DNA from: Palsa-504 sp963806335
GTDB lineage: Bacteria > Actinomycetota > Actinomycetes > Streptosporangiales > Streptosporangiaceae
Direction of reading: 5' to 3'
Length of the DNA: 64,000 bases
Assembly: GCA_963806335.1 (NCBI GenBank)
Contig: CAWDXO010000009.1
Coordinates: 62,001-126,000, forward strand
Every line of letters starts with the position of its first letter. Positions within the stretch are counted from its first letter, which is position 1. Position numbers and translations under genes: made by a program. Below, in pieces: positions 49,643 to 59,495 of the stretch. The notes under the pieces are model-generated. The model was given only the letters and a program-made list of their open reading frames with translations, did no database searches and was not told the origin of the DNA.

Positions 49643-52120
49643 GTGAACGCACAGGCCGGGTCGAGTGCCTACGCTCTGCTCACCGACGGGACCACGATCG
49701 AAATCCGGTCCGCACGGCCTGACGATTTCGATGCGGTGCGGGACATGCACGCCGAGATGTCCCCGGAAAATCTGTATCTGCGCTTCTTCGGCATAAGCCG
49801 GAGCGCGGCCGAGGGGGAGGCGCGCCGGGTATGCCGCGAGCCCGCGCCGGACCACGGCACGCTGCTGGCGGTACTCGAGGGCCAGGTGGTCGGCTGCGGC
49901 AGCTACGAGGTGGTCGGCGACGGCTCCCGATCGGCGGAGGTCGCCATGGCGGTCGCCGATGACATGCACCGCCGCGGTGTCGGCACGCTGCTGCTCGAGC
50001 ACCTGGTCTCACAGGCCCGCAGCCGAGGGGTCCGCGCCTTCGTCGCGGAGACGCTGAGTGAGAACGCGCTCATGATGCAGGTGTTCGCCAACGCCGGGCT
50101 GGGGGCCCACCGGACCCTGGTGGATGGTGTCTATGAGGTCAGCTTCCCGCTGCCGGCCATCGAGGGCGCTACCGGCCTCGGCACCTACCAGGACGCGGTC
50201 GCCGAACGGGAGCGGTCGGCTGACGTGGCGAGCCTGCGGCACGTGCTGACCCCGGCCTCGGTCGCCGTCATCGGCGCAAGCCGACGCCCCGGGTCGGTCG
50301 GGCGGGCCATCCTGCGGAACATCATCGACGACGGCTTCTCCGGCCGGGTCTACGCGGTCAACCCGAGGGCGGCCGAACTGGACGGCGCGCCCTGCGTGCC
50401 GTCGGCGGCCGCGCTGCCCGAGCAGGTTGACCTGGCGGTCATCGCCGCGCCGACGGCCGCTGTCCTCGGTATCGCGGAAGACTGCGGACGGCGGGGCGTC
50501 AAGGCCCTGGTTGTGACCACGTCAGGCTTGGACGGGACGGCCCGAGCCGAGCTGCTCGGAATCTGCCGCCGCCACGGCATGCGGCTGGTCGGGCCGACCT
50601 GCTTCGGGGTGGCCAACACCGCCATTTCCCTGGACGCGACGTTCGCGGCCCACCATCCCCGGCCGGGAATGGCCGGCCTGGCCCTGCAATCCGGCGGTGT
50701 CGGCGTGGTCCTGCTCGAGCACCTGTCCCGGCTCGGAATCGGGATCTCCTCGTTCGTCTCACTCGGCGACAAGGACGACGTGTCCGGCAACGACATGCTG
50801 CTGTGGTGGGAGTCCGATGCGGCGACCAAGCTGGCCTTGCTCTACCTGAATTCGTTCGGGAACCCGCGCAAGTTCGCCCGGACGGCCCGGGCTGTCGGTC
50901 GCACCATGCCGCTCCTGACGGTGAACGTGGGCCGGTCCGCCGAGGGCCGGCGCCTGGCCGCGATGCGCGCGACGGCAGCCGTCCCGCAGCTCACCAGGCA
51001 GGCCCTGTTCGAGCAGGCTGGCGTGATCGCCACCGCCAACTTCGGCGAGCTACTCGACGCCGCGGCACTGCTGGCATCCCAGCCGGTGCCGCAGGGGAGC
51101 AGGGTCGGCCTGGTGTCCAATACCCGGGGCGGCGGGATGCTCGCCGGCGATGCGTGCGGCGACGTAGGCCTGCAGGTCGCCGGCCTCACCGACGATACCC
51201 AGCGGGCGCTCCGGGACCTGCTCCCCGCCGATGCCACGGTGACCGGGCCAGTCGATACCACGGCGGCGGTCACGTCCGGTCTTTTCCGGCGGTGCCTTGA
51301 GCTCGTCGGCGCCGACCCGGGCGTGGACGCGGTCCTGGCGCTGACAGCCTTGACCGCGACCAGCGACCTGATGCCCGCGGTGCACGCGGCGCGGCTGCCG
51401 GTACCGATCGCCGCGGCGGTAATGGACCAGGTTGAAGGGGTCCGGCTGCTGCCAGGCCCAGACAGGGACTCCCCCGCCGTCCCCGCCTACGCCTATCCTG
51501 AGTCTGCCGCCCGCGCCCTCGGCCACGCCGCGCGCTACGGCGCGTGGCGGGCGACTCCGCCCGGAAACGTCCCTGTCCTGGAAGGCCTGCGCCAGGACAA
51601 GGCGGCAGAGCTGGTCGCCAGCTTTCTCGCCGGGAACCCGGGAGGAGGCTGGCTGCCCCGGGGGCATACCGCGGAGCTGCTCGGCTGCTACGGCGTGCCG
51701 CTGGCCGACAGTATCGCGGGCACCACCGAGGACGGCGCGACGGCGGTGAAGATCACGGTGCTGGAGGAACAGGTGTTCGGCCCGCTGGTGCTGTTCGGCC
51801 TCGCCCGCGCCACCGCGGACATCCTGGCCGACCGCGCCGCCAGGCTTGCTCCCCTGACCGAATCTGACGCCGACAACCTGGTCCGCTCGGTGCGCGGCGC
51901 CCCGCTACTGCTCGGACGCTCCGGTGTCCCCGCCGCCGACGCTGCTTCACTCCGGGGAATGCTGCTGCGCGTTTCCCAGCTGGCCGATGATCTCCCGCAG
52001 GTCGCCGAGCTGGAACTGAGCCCCGTCGTCGCCCGCCCCGATGGTGCCCTGGCCATCGACGGCCGGGTCCGCATCCAGGCTGCTGAGCCCGCCGACGCCT
52101 ACCTGCGCCAACTGCGCTGA
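49643..52120 (+). CDS. GNAT acetyltransferase fused to acyl-CoA synthetase (NDP-forming)-like domains (Pat-like)
   Basis: 825 aa. Residues ~10-175 are a GNAT domain (IEIRSARPDDFDAVRDMHAE, acetyl-CoA loop DDMHRRGVGTLLLEHL). Then come a CoA-binding domain (SVAVIGASRRPGSVGRAIL), a succinyl-CoA-ligase-like domain with LQSGGVGVVLLEHLSRLGIG and LVSNTRGGGMLAGDACGD. The final part is a reduced ATP-grasp: GYGVPLADSIAGTTEDGATA-like start, then directly VFGPLVLFGL and LADDLPQVAELELSPVV. About 50 residues of the nucleotide-binding part seem absent. Mycobacterial and Streptomyces Pat proteins acetylate acyl-CoA synthetases. GTG 49643 has GGGAGGCA upstream. Confidence 0.85.
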   Translation: MNAQAGSSAYALLTDGTTIEIRSARPDDFDAVRDMHAEMSPENLYLRFFGISRSAAEGEARRVCREPAPDHGTLLAVLEGQVVGCGSYEVVGDGSRSAEVAMAVADDMHRRGVGTLLLEHLVSQARSRGVRAFVAETLSENALMMQVFANAGLGAHRTLVDGVYEVSFPLPAIEGATGLGTYQDAVAERERSADVASLRHVLTPASVAVIGASRRPGSVGRAILRNIIDDGFSGRVYAVNPRAAELDGAPCVPSAAALPEQVDLAVIAAPTAAVLGIAEDCGRRGVKALVVTTSGLDGTARAELLGICRRHGMRLVGPTCFGVANTAISLDATFAAHHPRPGMAGLALQSGGVGVVLLEHLSRLGIGISSFVSLGDKDDVSGNDMLLWWESDAATKLALLYLNSFGNPRKFARTARAVGRTMPLLTVNVGRSAEGRRLAAMRATAAVPQLTRQALFEQAGVIATANFGELLDAAALLASQPVPQGSRVGLVSNTRGGGMLAGDACGDVGLQVAGLTDDTQRALRDLLPADATVTGPVDTTAAVTSGLFRRCLELVGADPGVDAVLALTALTATSDLMPAVHAARLPVPIAAAVMDQVEGVRLLPGPDRDSPAVPAYAYPESAARALGHAARYGAWRATPPGNVPVLEGLRQDKAAELVASFLAGNPGGGWLPRGHTAELLGCYGVPLADSIAGTTEDGATAVKITVLEEQVFGPLVLFGLARATADILADRAARLAPLTESDADNLVRSVRGAPLLLGRSGVPAADAASLRGMLLRVSQLADDLPQVAELELSPVVARPDGALAIDGRVRIQAAEPADAYLRQLR

Positions 52121-52152
52121 ACGGCCTCTAGCAGGTCAGCACCGACTCTTGA

Positions 52153-53004
52153 TCAGCTGGCTGCTGACCATGCCTCAGCTGGGTCGCCGGACGCGCGGTC
52201 GCCGGCGAGGAAGCTGGTGATCAACGGCCCAACTTGGTGAGCGCTATCAAGCAGGACAAGGTGCCCGCCGCCCCGTACCGTATGCAGCCTTGCCCGGGGC
52301 ATCAGCGAGGCGATGATCCGGTGATTCACCAGCGGGGTGACGGGGTCGTCGTCGCCCGCGATGACCAGGGCGGGATGGCCGATGGCCCACAGCCACGGCA
52401 GGCTCGTCCAGCCGAAAAGCGGGGCCATCCGGTACACGGCGGCGATCGTATCCGTCGGACGCCGGATGTGCATCGAGCGGACAAGCTCCGGCTCGGTGCG
52501 CAGCCGCCCGCCGAACATGGCGCCGGCCACCCGTTCCAGACGTTCCGGATGATAGCTGCGCGGGTGGATGAAGTGCCAGAGAGCTTTCGGGCTGCCCGGC
52601 ATGGCGAAACCGCCGAAGGATGTCGACGCCAGCACCAGCCGCCGGACCCGGCGGGGGTATGAGAACGCCATCTGCTGTGCGACCGCGCCGCCGAATGAAG
52701 CGCCGAGCACGTGGGCGGACTCTATGCCGAGTTCGTCGAGTACCGCGGTGCCGAAGCGGGCCAGTGCCCACATGGTCAGCGGGAAGGCCGGCATCTGCGA
52801 CCGGCCGATTCCCGGCGGGTCGAAGGCGATAGTGCGGAACCCCGGCAGATGGGGAAGCAGTTGTTCCCACAAGCCCACCTCGCCCCAGATGCCGGAGAAG
52901 AGCAGCAGCGGCTCGCCTTCGCCGCGGATCTGAGCATGGATCCGCAGCCCCCTGATGCGTAGCTGCTCGTCGCTGACCGGCGCGACCGACTTGGCTGCTG
53001 TCAT
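52153..53004 (-). CDS. Alpha/beta hydrolase, PHA-depolymerase-like
   Basis: 283 aa. Oxyanion region LLLFSGIWGEVGLWEQLLPH, DPPGIGRS, nucleophile elbow VLGASFGGAVAQQMAF (Ser), acid VIAGDDDPVTPL and His in VRGGGHLVLL. The N-terminal GLRIHAQIRGEGEPLLLFSG and overall length resemble intracellular medium-chain-length PHA depolymerases (PhaZ). Given the PHA synthesis genes next door, PHA mobilisation is the best guess; other ester substrates are possible. ATG 53004 with GGGAGGG; divergent from the acyl-CoA ligase operon, TetR-type operator between. Confidence 0.75.
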   Translation of the reverse strand: MTAAKSVAPVSDEQLRIRGLRIHAQIRGEGEPLLLFSGIWGEVGLWEQLLPHLPGFRTIAFDPPGIGRSQMPAFPLTMWALARFGTAVLDELGIESAHVLGASFGGAVAQQMAFSYPRRVRRLVLASTSFGGFAMPGSPKALWHFIHPRSYHPERLERVAGAMFGGRLRTEPELVRSMHIRRPTDTIAAVYRMAPLFGWTSLPWLWAIGHPALVIAGDDDPVTPLVNHRIIASLMPRARLHTVRGGGHLVLLDSAHQVGPLITSFLAGDRASGDPAEAWSAAS

Positions 53005-53107
53005 CAGAACCCTCCCGGAGGTTAGACCCGAGGGCTGAGCCGGCCAGCCTGCTGGCATCAGGCCGGCGCTCAGTCAATAGCGCCACCTTACCGCGCGGTA
53101 ACAATAA

Positions 53108-53127
53108 TACCGAACGGTCGGTCGGTA
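53108..53127. promoter_or_regulatory. TetR-type operator between depolymerase-like and ligase genes
   Basis: TACCGAACGGTCGGTCGGTA is a near-perfect dyad of the ACCGA(A/C)CGGTCGGT kind bound by TetR-family lipid regulators. It sits in the AT-richer part of the 317-bp divergent intergenic region. No TetR gene is in the window. Confidence 0.55.
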
Positions 53128-53321
53128 CTCGTGTTGCGCGTACTACGCGTGGTGCGAATCAGACGAACCGGCGGACCTGCGGCCATTGGCCTAGGGACCT
53201 TTGGCCATTACCCCCCGCCGGCCAGCCGTTAACGTGCCGTATATCGACAGTCTCAGAATTCGCGGCCGGCCGGAACAGGCGAGAAATAAGAGGCTCTGCT
53301 CAGTTTTTGGAGGCGAACCCG

Positions 53322-54830
53322 ATGTACACATTCGCCCAGCCGCTCAGCCGAGCCTTGAGCACCGCCGCCGGGTCCTCTGCCGTTGTGTGCCAGGACAGTC
53401 GCCGTACCTACGCCGAGCTTGGCTCGCGATGCCGCCGCCTAGCCGGCGCGATGCTCAAGCTTGGCGTGGCACCGCACGACCGCGTCGGGGTCATCGCGCT
53501 CAACTCCGACCGTTACCTCGAGCTCTACCTCGGGCTCCCGGCCGCGGGTTACGTGCTGGTCCCGGTCAACTCGCGGCTGGCTCCCGCGGAGATGCGCGCC
53601 ATCTTGGCGGACGCCGGGGTCAGCGTGCTGTTCGCCGACGGTGACTACCCAGGTGCCGCGGGAGCCGGGCACGTGCTGACGATGCCGAATGACTACGAGG
53701 ACCTGATCGCCGCGGCCGACGAGGTGCCCCTAGGGGACGGGGTAACCGAGGACGATCTGGCCGCCCTGTTCTATACCTCCGGTACCACGGGGGCGGCGAA
53801 GGGCGCAATGCACACTCACCGGAGCCTGGTCTCCAGTGCGCTGCATTTCATGGCCACCTGGCCCTTTGACCGGCAGACGCGGTGGCTGGTGGCCTCCCCG
53901 ATGTTCCATACCGGCGGAATACTCGCCACGCTGGCCACCGTCTGGGGCGGCGGGACCCACGTCATCATGCCCAGGTTCGACCCCGACCTGGCGATCGACC
54001 TCATCGAGCGCGAGGAGGTCACGCACACGCTCCTGGTCCCCACCATGCTCGCCGCGGCCGCCGACGCTCAGCTCGCCCGGCCGCGGGATGTCAGCTCATT
54101 GCGATACCTGAGCCACGGCGCCTCGCCCATTTCCGCCGAGACGCTCAGGCGGACCAGACGGGCCTTCCCCGGTGCGGAGCTGCTGCACGTGTACGGCACC
54201 ACCGAGACCACTCCGATCACCGCGCTGCTGCCGCATGAGGAGCGCATTCTCGACACCCCGCTCATCCGCTCGTGCGGCCAGCCCGCCGTCGGCGTCGAGA
54301 TACGGGTCGTCGACAAATCCCAGGCTGACGTGCCGCCGGGCGCGGTCGGCGAAATCGCCGTGCGCAGCCCCAGCGTCATGGCCGGCTACTGGCGGAAGCC
54401 AGAGTCGACGGCCGAGGTCACCCACGGCGGCTGGTACCTGACCGGCGACCTCGGGTACCGGGACGAAGACTCCTACATCTACCTGGTCGACCGGGTCAAG
54501 GACATGATCGTCAGCGGCGGCGAGAACATCTATTCCACCGAGGTGGAAGACGCGCTGGCCACCCATCGCGCGGTCGAGGAGGTCGCCGTCTTCGGCGTTC
54601 CCGACCCGCGCTGGGGGGAGACCGTCTACGCGGTCGTGTTCGGCCGGATACAGGTGACACCCGACGAGCTGGTCGCGCACTGCCGCGAGCGGATCGCCGG
54701 ATTCAAGGTACCCAGGTGCGTGGAGTTGCGCACGGAGCCGCTGCCTAAGTCGGCGGCAGGCAAGATCCTCAAGCGCGACCTGCGCGAACCGCACTGGGCA
54801 GGTCAGCAAACGCACGTCTCAGGAGGCTAG
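53322..54830 (+). CDS. Acyl-CoA synthetase (class I AMP-forming)
   Basis: 502 aa. AMP-binding motif FYTSGTTGAAKGAMHTH near 155-171, VYGTTETTPITA, YLTGDLGYRDEDSYIYLVDR and the C-terminal PLPKSAAGKILKRDLRE with the catalytic Lys. Complete ANL enzyme for a fatty or aromatic acid. ATG 53322 with GGAGG; the frame from TTG 53307 adds five residues. It is first in the PHA-locus operon; the next ligase begins two bases after its stop. Confidence 0.92.
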   Translation: MYTFAQPLSRALSTAAGSSAVVCQDSRRTYAELGSRCRRLAGAMLKLGVAPHDRVGVIALNSDRYLELYLGLPAAGYVLVPVNSRLAPAEMRAILADAGVSVLFADGDYPGAAGAGHVLTMPNDYEDLIAAADEVPLGDGVTEDDLAALFYTSGTTGAAKGAMHTHRSLVSSALHFMATWPFDRQTRWLVASPMFHTGGILATLATVWGGGTHVIMPRFDPDLAIDLIEREEVTHTLLVPTMLAAAADAQLARPRDVSSLRYLSHGASPISAETLRRTRRAFPGAELLHVYGTTETTPITALLPHEERILDTPLIRSCGQPAVGVEIRVVDKSQADVPPGAVGEIAVRSPSVMAGYWRKPESTAEVTHGGWYLTGDLGYRDEDSYIYLVDRVKDMIVSGGENIYSTEVEDALATHRAVEEVAVFGVPDPRWGETVYAVVFGRIQVTPDELVAHCRERIAGFKVPRCVELRTEPLPKSAAGKILKRDLREPHWAGQQTHVSGG

Positions 54831-54832
54831 CC

Positions 54833-56482
54833 ATGCGCAGCACGATGATGGACTTTCCGCTCACGATCAGGCACATCTTCGAGCACGGCCGGACCTTGTA
54901 TGCCGACAGCGAGGTCGTCACCAGCGAGGCCGAGGGCGCGCGCCGGATCGAGTTCGGGGCCCTCGCCGACCGCGTGGATCAGCTGGCGGCCGCCCTGCGC
55001 CGCCTGGGTGTCGAGCCCGGCGACCGAGTCGCCACCTTCGGCTGGAACACCCAGGAACACCAGGAGGCGTACTTCGCCGTTCCCAGCATGGGCGCGGTGA
55101 TGCATACCATTAACATCCGGCTGTCGGCGGAGCAGATCCGCTACGTCATCGGCCACGCCGAGGACTCCGTGATACTCGCCGACGCCAGCCTGGCGCCGGT
55201 TCTCGCACCGGTCCTGGCGGCCGGCGGGGATGAGCTCAAGACCCTCCGCCATCTCGTCGTGTACGGCGACGGCGACCGCTCGGTACTGCCCCGGCACATC
55301 GACTACGAGGAGCTGCTGGCCGCGGAGCGGCCGGGGTATCCGTGGCCGGAGATCGACGAGCACGCGGCCGCTGCGATGTGTTACACCAGCGGGACCACCG
55401 GCTGGCCGAAGGGCGTCGTGTACAGCCACCGTTCCACGTTCCTGCACTCGCTGGGCGTGTCCTCGGGCGAGGCCCTCGGGCTCAGCCAGTACGATCGCCT
55501 GCTGCCGGTCGTGCCCATGTTCCACGGCAACGCCTGGGGCATGCCGTACGCCGCCTGGCTGGTCGGCGCCGACCTGCTGCTGCCGAACCGGTTCACGCAG
55601 GCCGCCCCGCTGGCCCAGTTCATCGCGGCGGAGCGCGCCACCCTGGCGGCGGCCGTACCCACCGTGTGGTACGACATTCTCGGTCTGGACCCGGCCACCG
55701 TCGACCTGACCTCGCTGCGCACGATCCTGTGCGGCGGGGCCGCCGTCCCGCACAGCCTGATCGAGGCCTACCAGCAGCGGCTCGGTGTGCGCATCGTCCA
55801 GGGCTGGGGCCTGACCGAGACCAGCCCGGTCGCGTCCCTGTCGTTCCCGCCCAAGAACGGCCCGGCCGAACGCGCGATGGACTACCGGGCCACGGCGGGC
55901 CGCCCGCTAGGCGGCGTGGAGGCGCGGATCGTAGACGACGAGGGTAAGGTGCTGCCCCGCGACGGGCAGGCCACCGGCGAGATCGAGGTGCGCGGTCCTT
56001 GGGTGACAGCGGCCTACTACAAGGACCCGGCGCCGGAGAAGTTCCGTGACGGCTGGCTGCGCACCGGCGACGTCGGCCGGATAGACACCAGGAGCTACAT
56101 CACGATAAGCGACCGGGCCAAGGACGTCGTCAAGTCGGGCGGCGAATGGATCTCCACGCTGGAGCTGGAAGCTGCCATCCTCACCCACCCGGGCGTCCGT
56201 GAGGTCGCGGTCGTCGCCACGCCCGACGAACGGTGGGGTGAGCGGCCGCTGGCCTGCGTCACCCTCGTACCGGGTCAGTCGGTGAGCCCCGCGGAGCTCC
56301 GGGCGCATCTGGCCGGCCGGGTCGTGAAGTGGTGGCTGCCGGAACAGTGGGTGTTCGTGGACGAGGTGCCGCGCACCAGCGTCGGCAAGCACGACAAGAA
56401 GCTGCTGCGAGAGCGCTACGCCGAAGGCAGCCTGAACGTCATGGTCAGCGATGAGCCGCCCAAGGCGCACCCGGCCACGTAG
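54833..56482 (+). CDS. Long-chain acyl-CoA synthetase (AlkK/medium-chain type)
   Basis: 549 aa. MMDFPLTIRHIFEHGRTLYA at the N-terminus is typical of AlkK-like ligases for medium or long fatty acids. AMP motif CYTSGTTGWPKGVVYSHRST, GWGLTETSPVASLS, WLRTGDVGRIDTRSYITISD and VDEVPRTSVGKHDKKLLR with the catalytic Lys. In pseudomonads AlkK-like ligases feed monomers to PHA. AGGAGG before ATG; followed by the thiolase after 25 nt. Confidence 0.92.
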   Translation: MRSTMMDFPLTIRHIFEHGRTLYADSEVVTSEAEGARRIEFGALADRVDQLAAALRRLGVEPGDRVATFGWNTQEHQEAYFAVPSMGAVMHTINIRLSAEQIRYVIGHAEDSVILADASLAPVLAPVLAAGGDELKTLRHLVVYGDGDRSVLPRHIDYEELLAAERPGYPWPEIDEHAAAAMCYTSGTTGWPKGVVYSHRSTFLHSLGVSSGEALGLSQYDRLLPVVPMFHGNAWGMPYAAWLVGADLLLPNRFTQAAPLAQFIAAERATLAAAVPTVWYDILGLDPATVDLTSLRTILCGGAAVPHSLIEAYQQRLGVRIVQGWGLTETSPVASLSFPPKNGPAERAMDYRATAGRPLGGVEARIVDDEGKVLPRDGQATGEIEVRGPWVTAAYYKDPAPEKFRDGWLRTGDVGRIDTRSYITISDRAKDVVKSGGEWISTLELEAAILTHPGVREVAVVATPDERWGERPLACVTLVPGQSVSPAELRAHLAGRVVKWWLPEQWVFVDEVPRTSVGKHDKKLLRERYAEGSLNVMVSDEPPKAHPAT

Positions 56483-56507
56483 TCGTATTTCCCCTGAGGA
56501 GGACGTT

Positions 56508-57674
56508 ATGTCAGAAGTCGTTATCGTCGCTATCGGCCGGACACCGATCGGCCGCGCCGTCAAGGGCTCGCTCATCGATGAGCGGCCTGACGACCTGGGT
56601 GCCTATGTCGTGGGTGAGGTGCTCAAGCAGGTCCCGCAGCTGGACCGCGGGCAGATCGACGACGTGATCTGCGGCTGCGCCCTGCCCGGCGGCGAGCAGG
56701 GGCACAACCTCGGGCGGATTATCAGCATCCTGGCCGGGGTCGGCGCTCCGGGCACGACGGTCAACCGCTACTGCTCATCGTCGCTGCAAGCAGTCCGGAT
56801 GGCCTTCCACGCCATCAAGGCGGACGAGGGCTCCGCGTTCGTGTGCGCCGGCGTGGAGTCGAGTACCCGCGCGCCGCTCGGCGTGTTCGCCGACCAGCCG
56901 GAAACGCTGAATCCCCGGCTGTTCGCCGGGAACCGGGAGGGGCTGCCCGAGGCTTACATGAGCATGGGCGAGACGGCCGAGAACGTGGCCGACAGGTACG
57001 GCATCACGCGCGAGGAGATGGACCAGTACGCCCTGCAGAGCCACATGCGCGCGGTCCTGGCCGGGAAGGACGGGATATTCGCCCGGGAGATCATTCCCGT
57101 GCCACTGCTCTCCGGAATCACCATGACCGACGACGATGGGCCCAGGGCGGACACCACCCTGGAGAAGCTAGCCACGCTGAGGCCGGTGTTCCGCAAGGGC
57201 GGCCGGGTGACCGCCGGGAACTCCTGCCCGCTCAACGACGGTGCGGCGGCCGCCGTGGTGATGTCGCGAGCGCTCGCCGAGCAGCTTGGGATCGAGCCGC
57301 TCGCGCGCATCATCTCGACCGGTGTCAGCTCCCTGGAGCCCGAGCTGATGGGCCTGGGGCCGATCGAGTCCAGCCGGCAGGCGCTGGGACGGGCTGGGCT
57401 GACCATCGATGACGTGGACGTGGTGGAGATCAACGAGGCGTTCGCGGCGCAGGTCATCCCGTCGGCCAGGGGTATCGGCGTCGACCCGTTCAGCGACAAG
57501 CTCAACCCGCACGGCGGAGCCATCGCCCTCGGCCACCCGTTCGGCATGACCGGGGTCCGCATCCTGGCCACGCTGCTGAACGACCTCCGCACCCGTGACC
57601 AGACGATCGGGCTGGAAACGATGTGCATCGGCGGCGGGCAGGGCATGGCCATGATCGTGGAGCGGCTGTCATGA
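56508..57674 (+). CDS. phaA: Acetyl-CoA acetyltransferase (thiolase)
   Basis: 388 aa. Nucleophile Cys in NRYCSSSLQAVRMA (~residue 87), His in LNPHGGAIALGHPFGMTG and second Cys in METMCIGGGQGMAM-like sequence near the C-terminus; NEAFAAQ is present. Either condenses two acetyl-CoA (PhaA role) or acts in beta-oxidation; the position before phaC supports PHA supply. TGAGGAGG ribosome binding site; its stop overlaps the phaC start (ATGA). Confidence 0.92.
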   Translation: MSEVVIVAIGRTPIGRAVKGSLIDERPDDLGAYVVGEVLKQVPQLDRGQIDDVICGCALPGGEQGHNLGRIISILAGVGAPGTTVNRYCSSSLQAVRMAFHAIKADEGSAFVCAGVESSTRAPLGVFADQPETLNPRLFAGNREGLPEAYMSMGETAENVADRYGITREEMDQYALQSHMRAVLAGKDGIFAREIIPVPLLSGITMTDDDGPRADTTLEKLATLRPVFRKGGRVTAGNSCPLNDGAAAAVVMSRALAEQLGIEPLARIISTGVSSLEPELMGLGPIESSRQALGRAGLTIDDVDVVEINEAFAAQVIPSARGIGVDPFSDKLNPHGGAIALGHPFGMTGVRILATLLNDLRTRDQTIGLETMCIGGGQGMAMIVERLS

Positions 57675-59467
57675 CCACCCCGCACGGCCAGGTTCCGCTG
57701 GCCGAAGCCAGCCCCAACGGACATCGCCCGGCCGGTTCCCGGCCGGGGGCGCCCGGCCCCCGGCCGGAGGCGCCAGGGCCGGAGTACGAAGACCTTTCGG
57801 AGACCGCGGCTCACCTGGCCGGCGGGGCAGAGGCGGCCCTCGGGCCCGGCCCGTTCGCCGGCTTCGGCCTCCGCCAGGCGGGCGGGGTCCTGCGGTTTGC
57901 CGGCCGGCAGATGGTGCGCCAGCCGCAGGTGCTGCTGCGGGGTGCGTCCGGCGCCAGCCGTGAGCTGCTGCGGGCCGCGCTTGGCAAGTCGGACGTCGCG
58001 CCGGACAAGGGGGATAAGCGCTTTGCCGACCCAGCGTGGCGAGAGAACCCCGTTTTCCGGGCGGTGATGCAGACGTATCTCTACCTCGGGTCGGGGGTCG
58101 ACGGCGTCGCCGACAATCTCGGCGTCGAGGGCGTCAACGCCGAGCGGGCCCGCTTCGCGCTGACCTTGGTCCGGGAAGCGCTGGCGCCCACCAACTTCTT
58201 CCTGGGCAATCCCGCAGCCCTCAAGCGCTGTATTGACACCGGCGGCGGCAGTATCCGCAGCGGGATCGCCAACTGGGCCGGTGACGTGCGCCACAACCGC
58301 GGCATGCCGTCGATGGTTGACCGCAGGCCGTTCCGGATCGGGGAAAACATCGCGGCGACGCCCGGCGCGGTCATCCACCAGACCGAAGTCTTCGAGCTGA
58401 TCCAGTACACGCCGCAGAGCGACCGCGTCTACCAGCGACCCATGCTCGTGGTGCCGCCGCAGGTGAACAAGTACTATGCCCTGGATCTAGCCCCCGGCCG
58501 CAGCATGGTCGAATACCTGCTCAAACAGGGCATCCAGGTGTTCTGCATAAGCTGGCGTAACCCGACCGGGGCGCAGCGCGACTGGAATTTCGATACCTAT
58601 GCGCAGGCCACGATCGAAGCCATCGACGCTGCCCGCGAGGTTACCGGTTCGCCGGACGTGAACGTCATGGGCGGTTGCCTGGGCGGGATGACGGTCGCGA
58701 TCGTGCAGGCGCACCTCGCCGCCTTGAACGACCATCGCATCCACTCCGCGACGATGACCGTCACCCTGCTCGACTGCGAGTCCGACGGACGGATGTTCCT
58801 CTTCGCGACACCGCAGTCCCTCGCGTTGGCCAAGAAGGCGTCGCGCCGCAGCGGGGTGATTAACGGCTGGCAGATGGCGCAGGTGTTCGCCTGGCTGCGC
58901 CCGAACGATCTGGTATGGAACTACTGGGTGAACAACTACCTGCTCGGCAAGGATCCCCCGGCCTTCGACATCCTCGCCTGGAACGCGGACACGACCAGGC
59001 TGAGTTCCGCTTTCCATCACCAGGTGCTCGACCTGGCGGCAGGGAACCAGCTAGTGCGCCCGGGCGCCATGACGGTCCTCGGCACTCCCGTTGACATATC
59101 ACGCATCGCCTGCGACACGTACGTGGTGGCCGGGCGCACCGACCACATCACGCCGTGGCATACCTGTTACCGGACCACCCAGCTGGTCTCCGGCCGTTCT
59201 CAGTTCGTCTTGTGCTCGAGTGGCCACATTCAGACCGTGGTGGCCGACCCGAAGCATCCCCGGCTCGGCTACTACCTCAATCCAGAGACGCCACCCGAGG
59301 CCGAGCAGTGGATGGCGGGCGCGCAGCGGCACGAGGGCTCCTGGTGGGAGCACTGGGCCGGCTGGCTGGCCGACCGCTCCGGTGAGCAGGTCACGGCACC
59401 TCAGTCCGTCGGCAGCCCGCGCTTCACGGCGAAAGAGCCAGCTCCGGGCACCTACGTACACCAATGA
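57671..59467 (+). CDS. phaC: Class I-like poly(3-hydroxyalkanoate) synthase
   Basis: 598 aa. A Pro/Gly-rich N-terminus (~1-40) precedes the PhaC domain: DKRFADPAWRENPVFRAVMQ, NFFLGNPAALKRCIDTGGGS, RPMLVVPPQVNKYYALDL. The lipase-like box GGCLGG has nucleophile C336; catalytic Asp491 is in AGRTDHITPW and His519 in SSGHIQTVV. It polymerises 3-hydroxyacyl-CoA on granules. Length fits class I synthases, and no phaE or phaR subunit gene is adjacent. ATG overlaps the thiolase stop (ATGA), coupling translation. Confidence 0.95.
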   Translation: MTTPHGQVPLAEASPNGHRPAGSRPGAPGPRPEAPGPEYEDLSETAAHLAGGAEAALGPGPFAGFGLRQAGGVLRFAGRQMVRQPQVLLRGASGASRELLRAALGKSDVAPDKGDKRFADPAWRENPVFRAVMQTYLYLGSGVDGVADNLGVEGVNAERARFALTLVREALAPTNFFLGNPAALKRCIDTGGGSIRSGIANWAGDVRHNRGMPSMVDRRPFRIGENIAATPGAVIHQTEVFELIQYTPQSDRVYQRPMLVVPPQVNKYYALDLAPGRSMVEYLLKQGIQVFCISWRNPTGAQRDWNFDTYAQATIEAIDAAREVTGSPDVNVMGGCLGGMTVAIVQAHLAALNDHRIHSATMTVTLLDCESDGRMFLFATPQSLALAKKASRRSGVINGWQMAQVFAWLRPNDLVWNYWVNNYLLGKDPPAFDILAWNADTTRLSSAFHHQVLDLAAGNQLVRPGAMTVLGTPVDISRIACDTYVVAGRTDHITPWHTCYRTTQLVSGRSQFVLCSSGHIQTVVADPKHPRLGYYLNPETPPEAEQWMAGAQRHEGSWWEHWAGWLADRSGEQVTAPQSVGSPRFTAKEPAPGTYVHQ

Positions 59468-59495
59468 CAGCCTGCCAACGCAAGTAGGAGGAACG

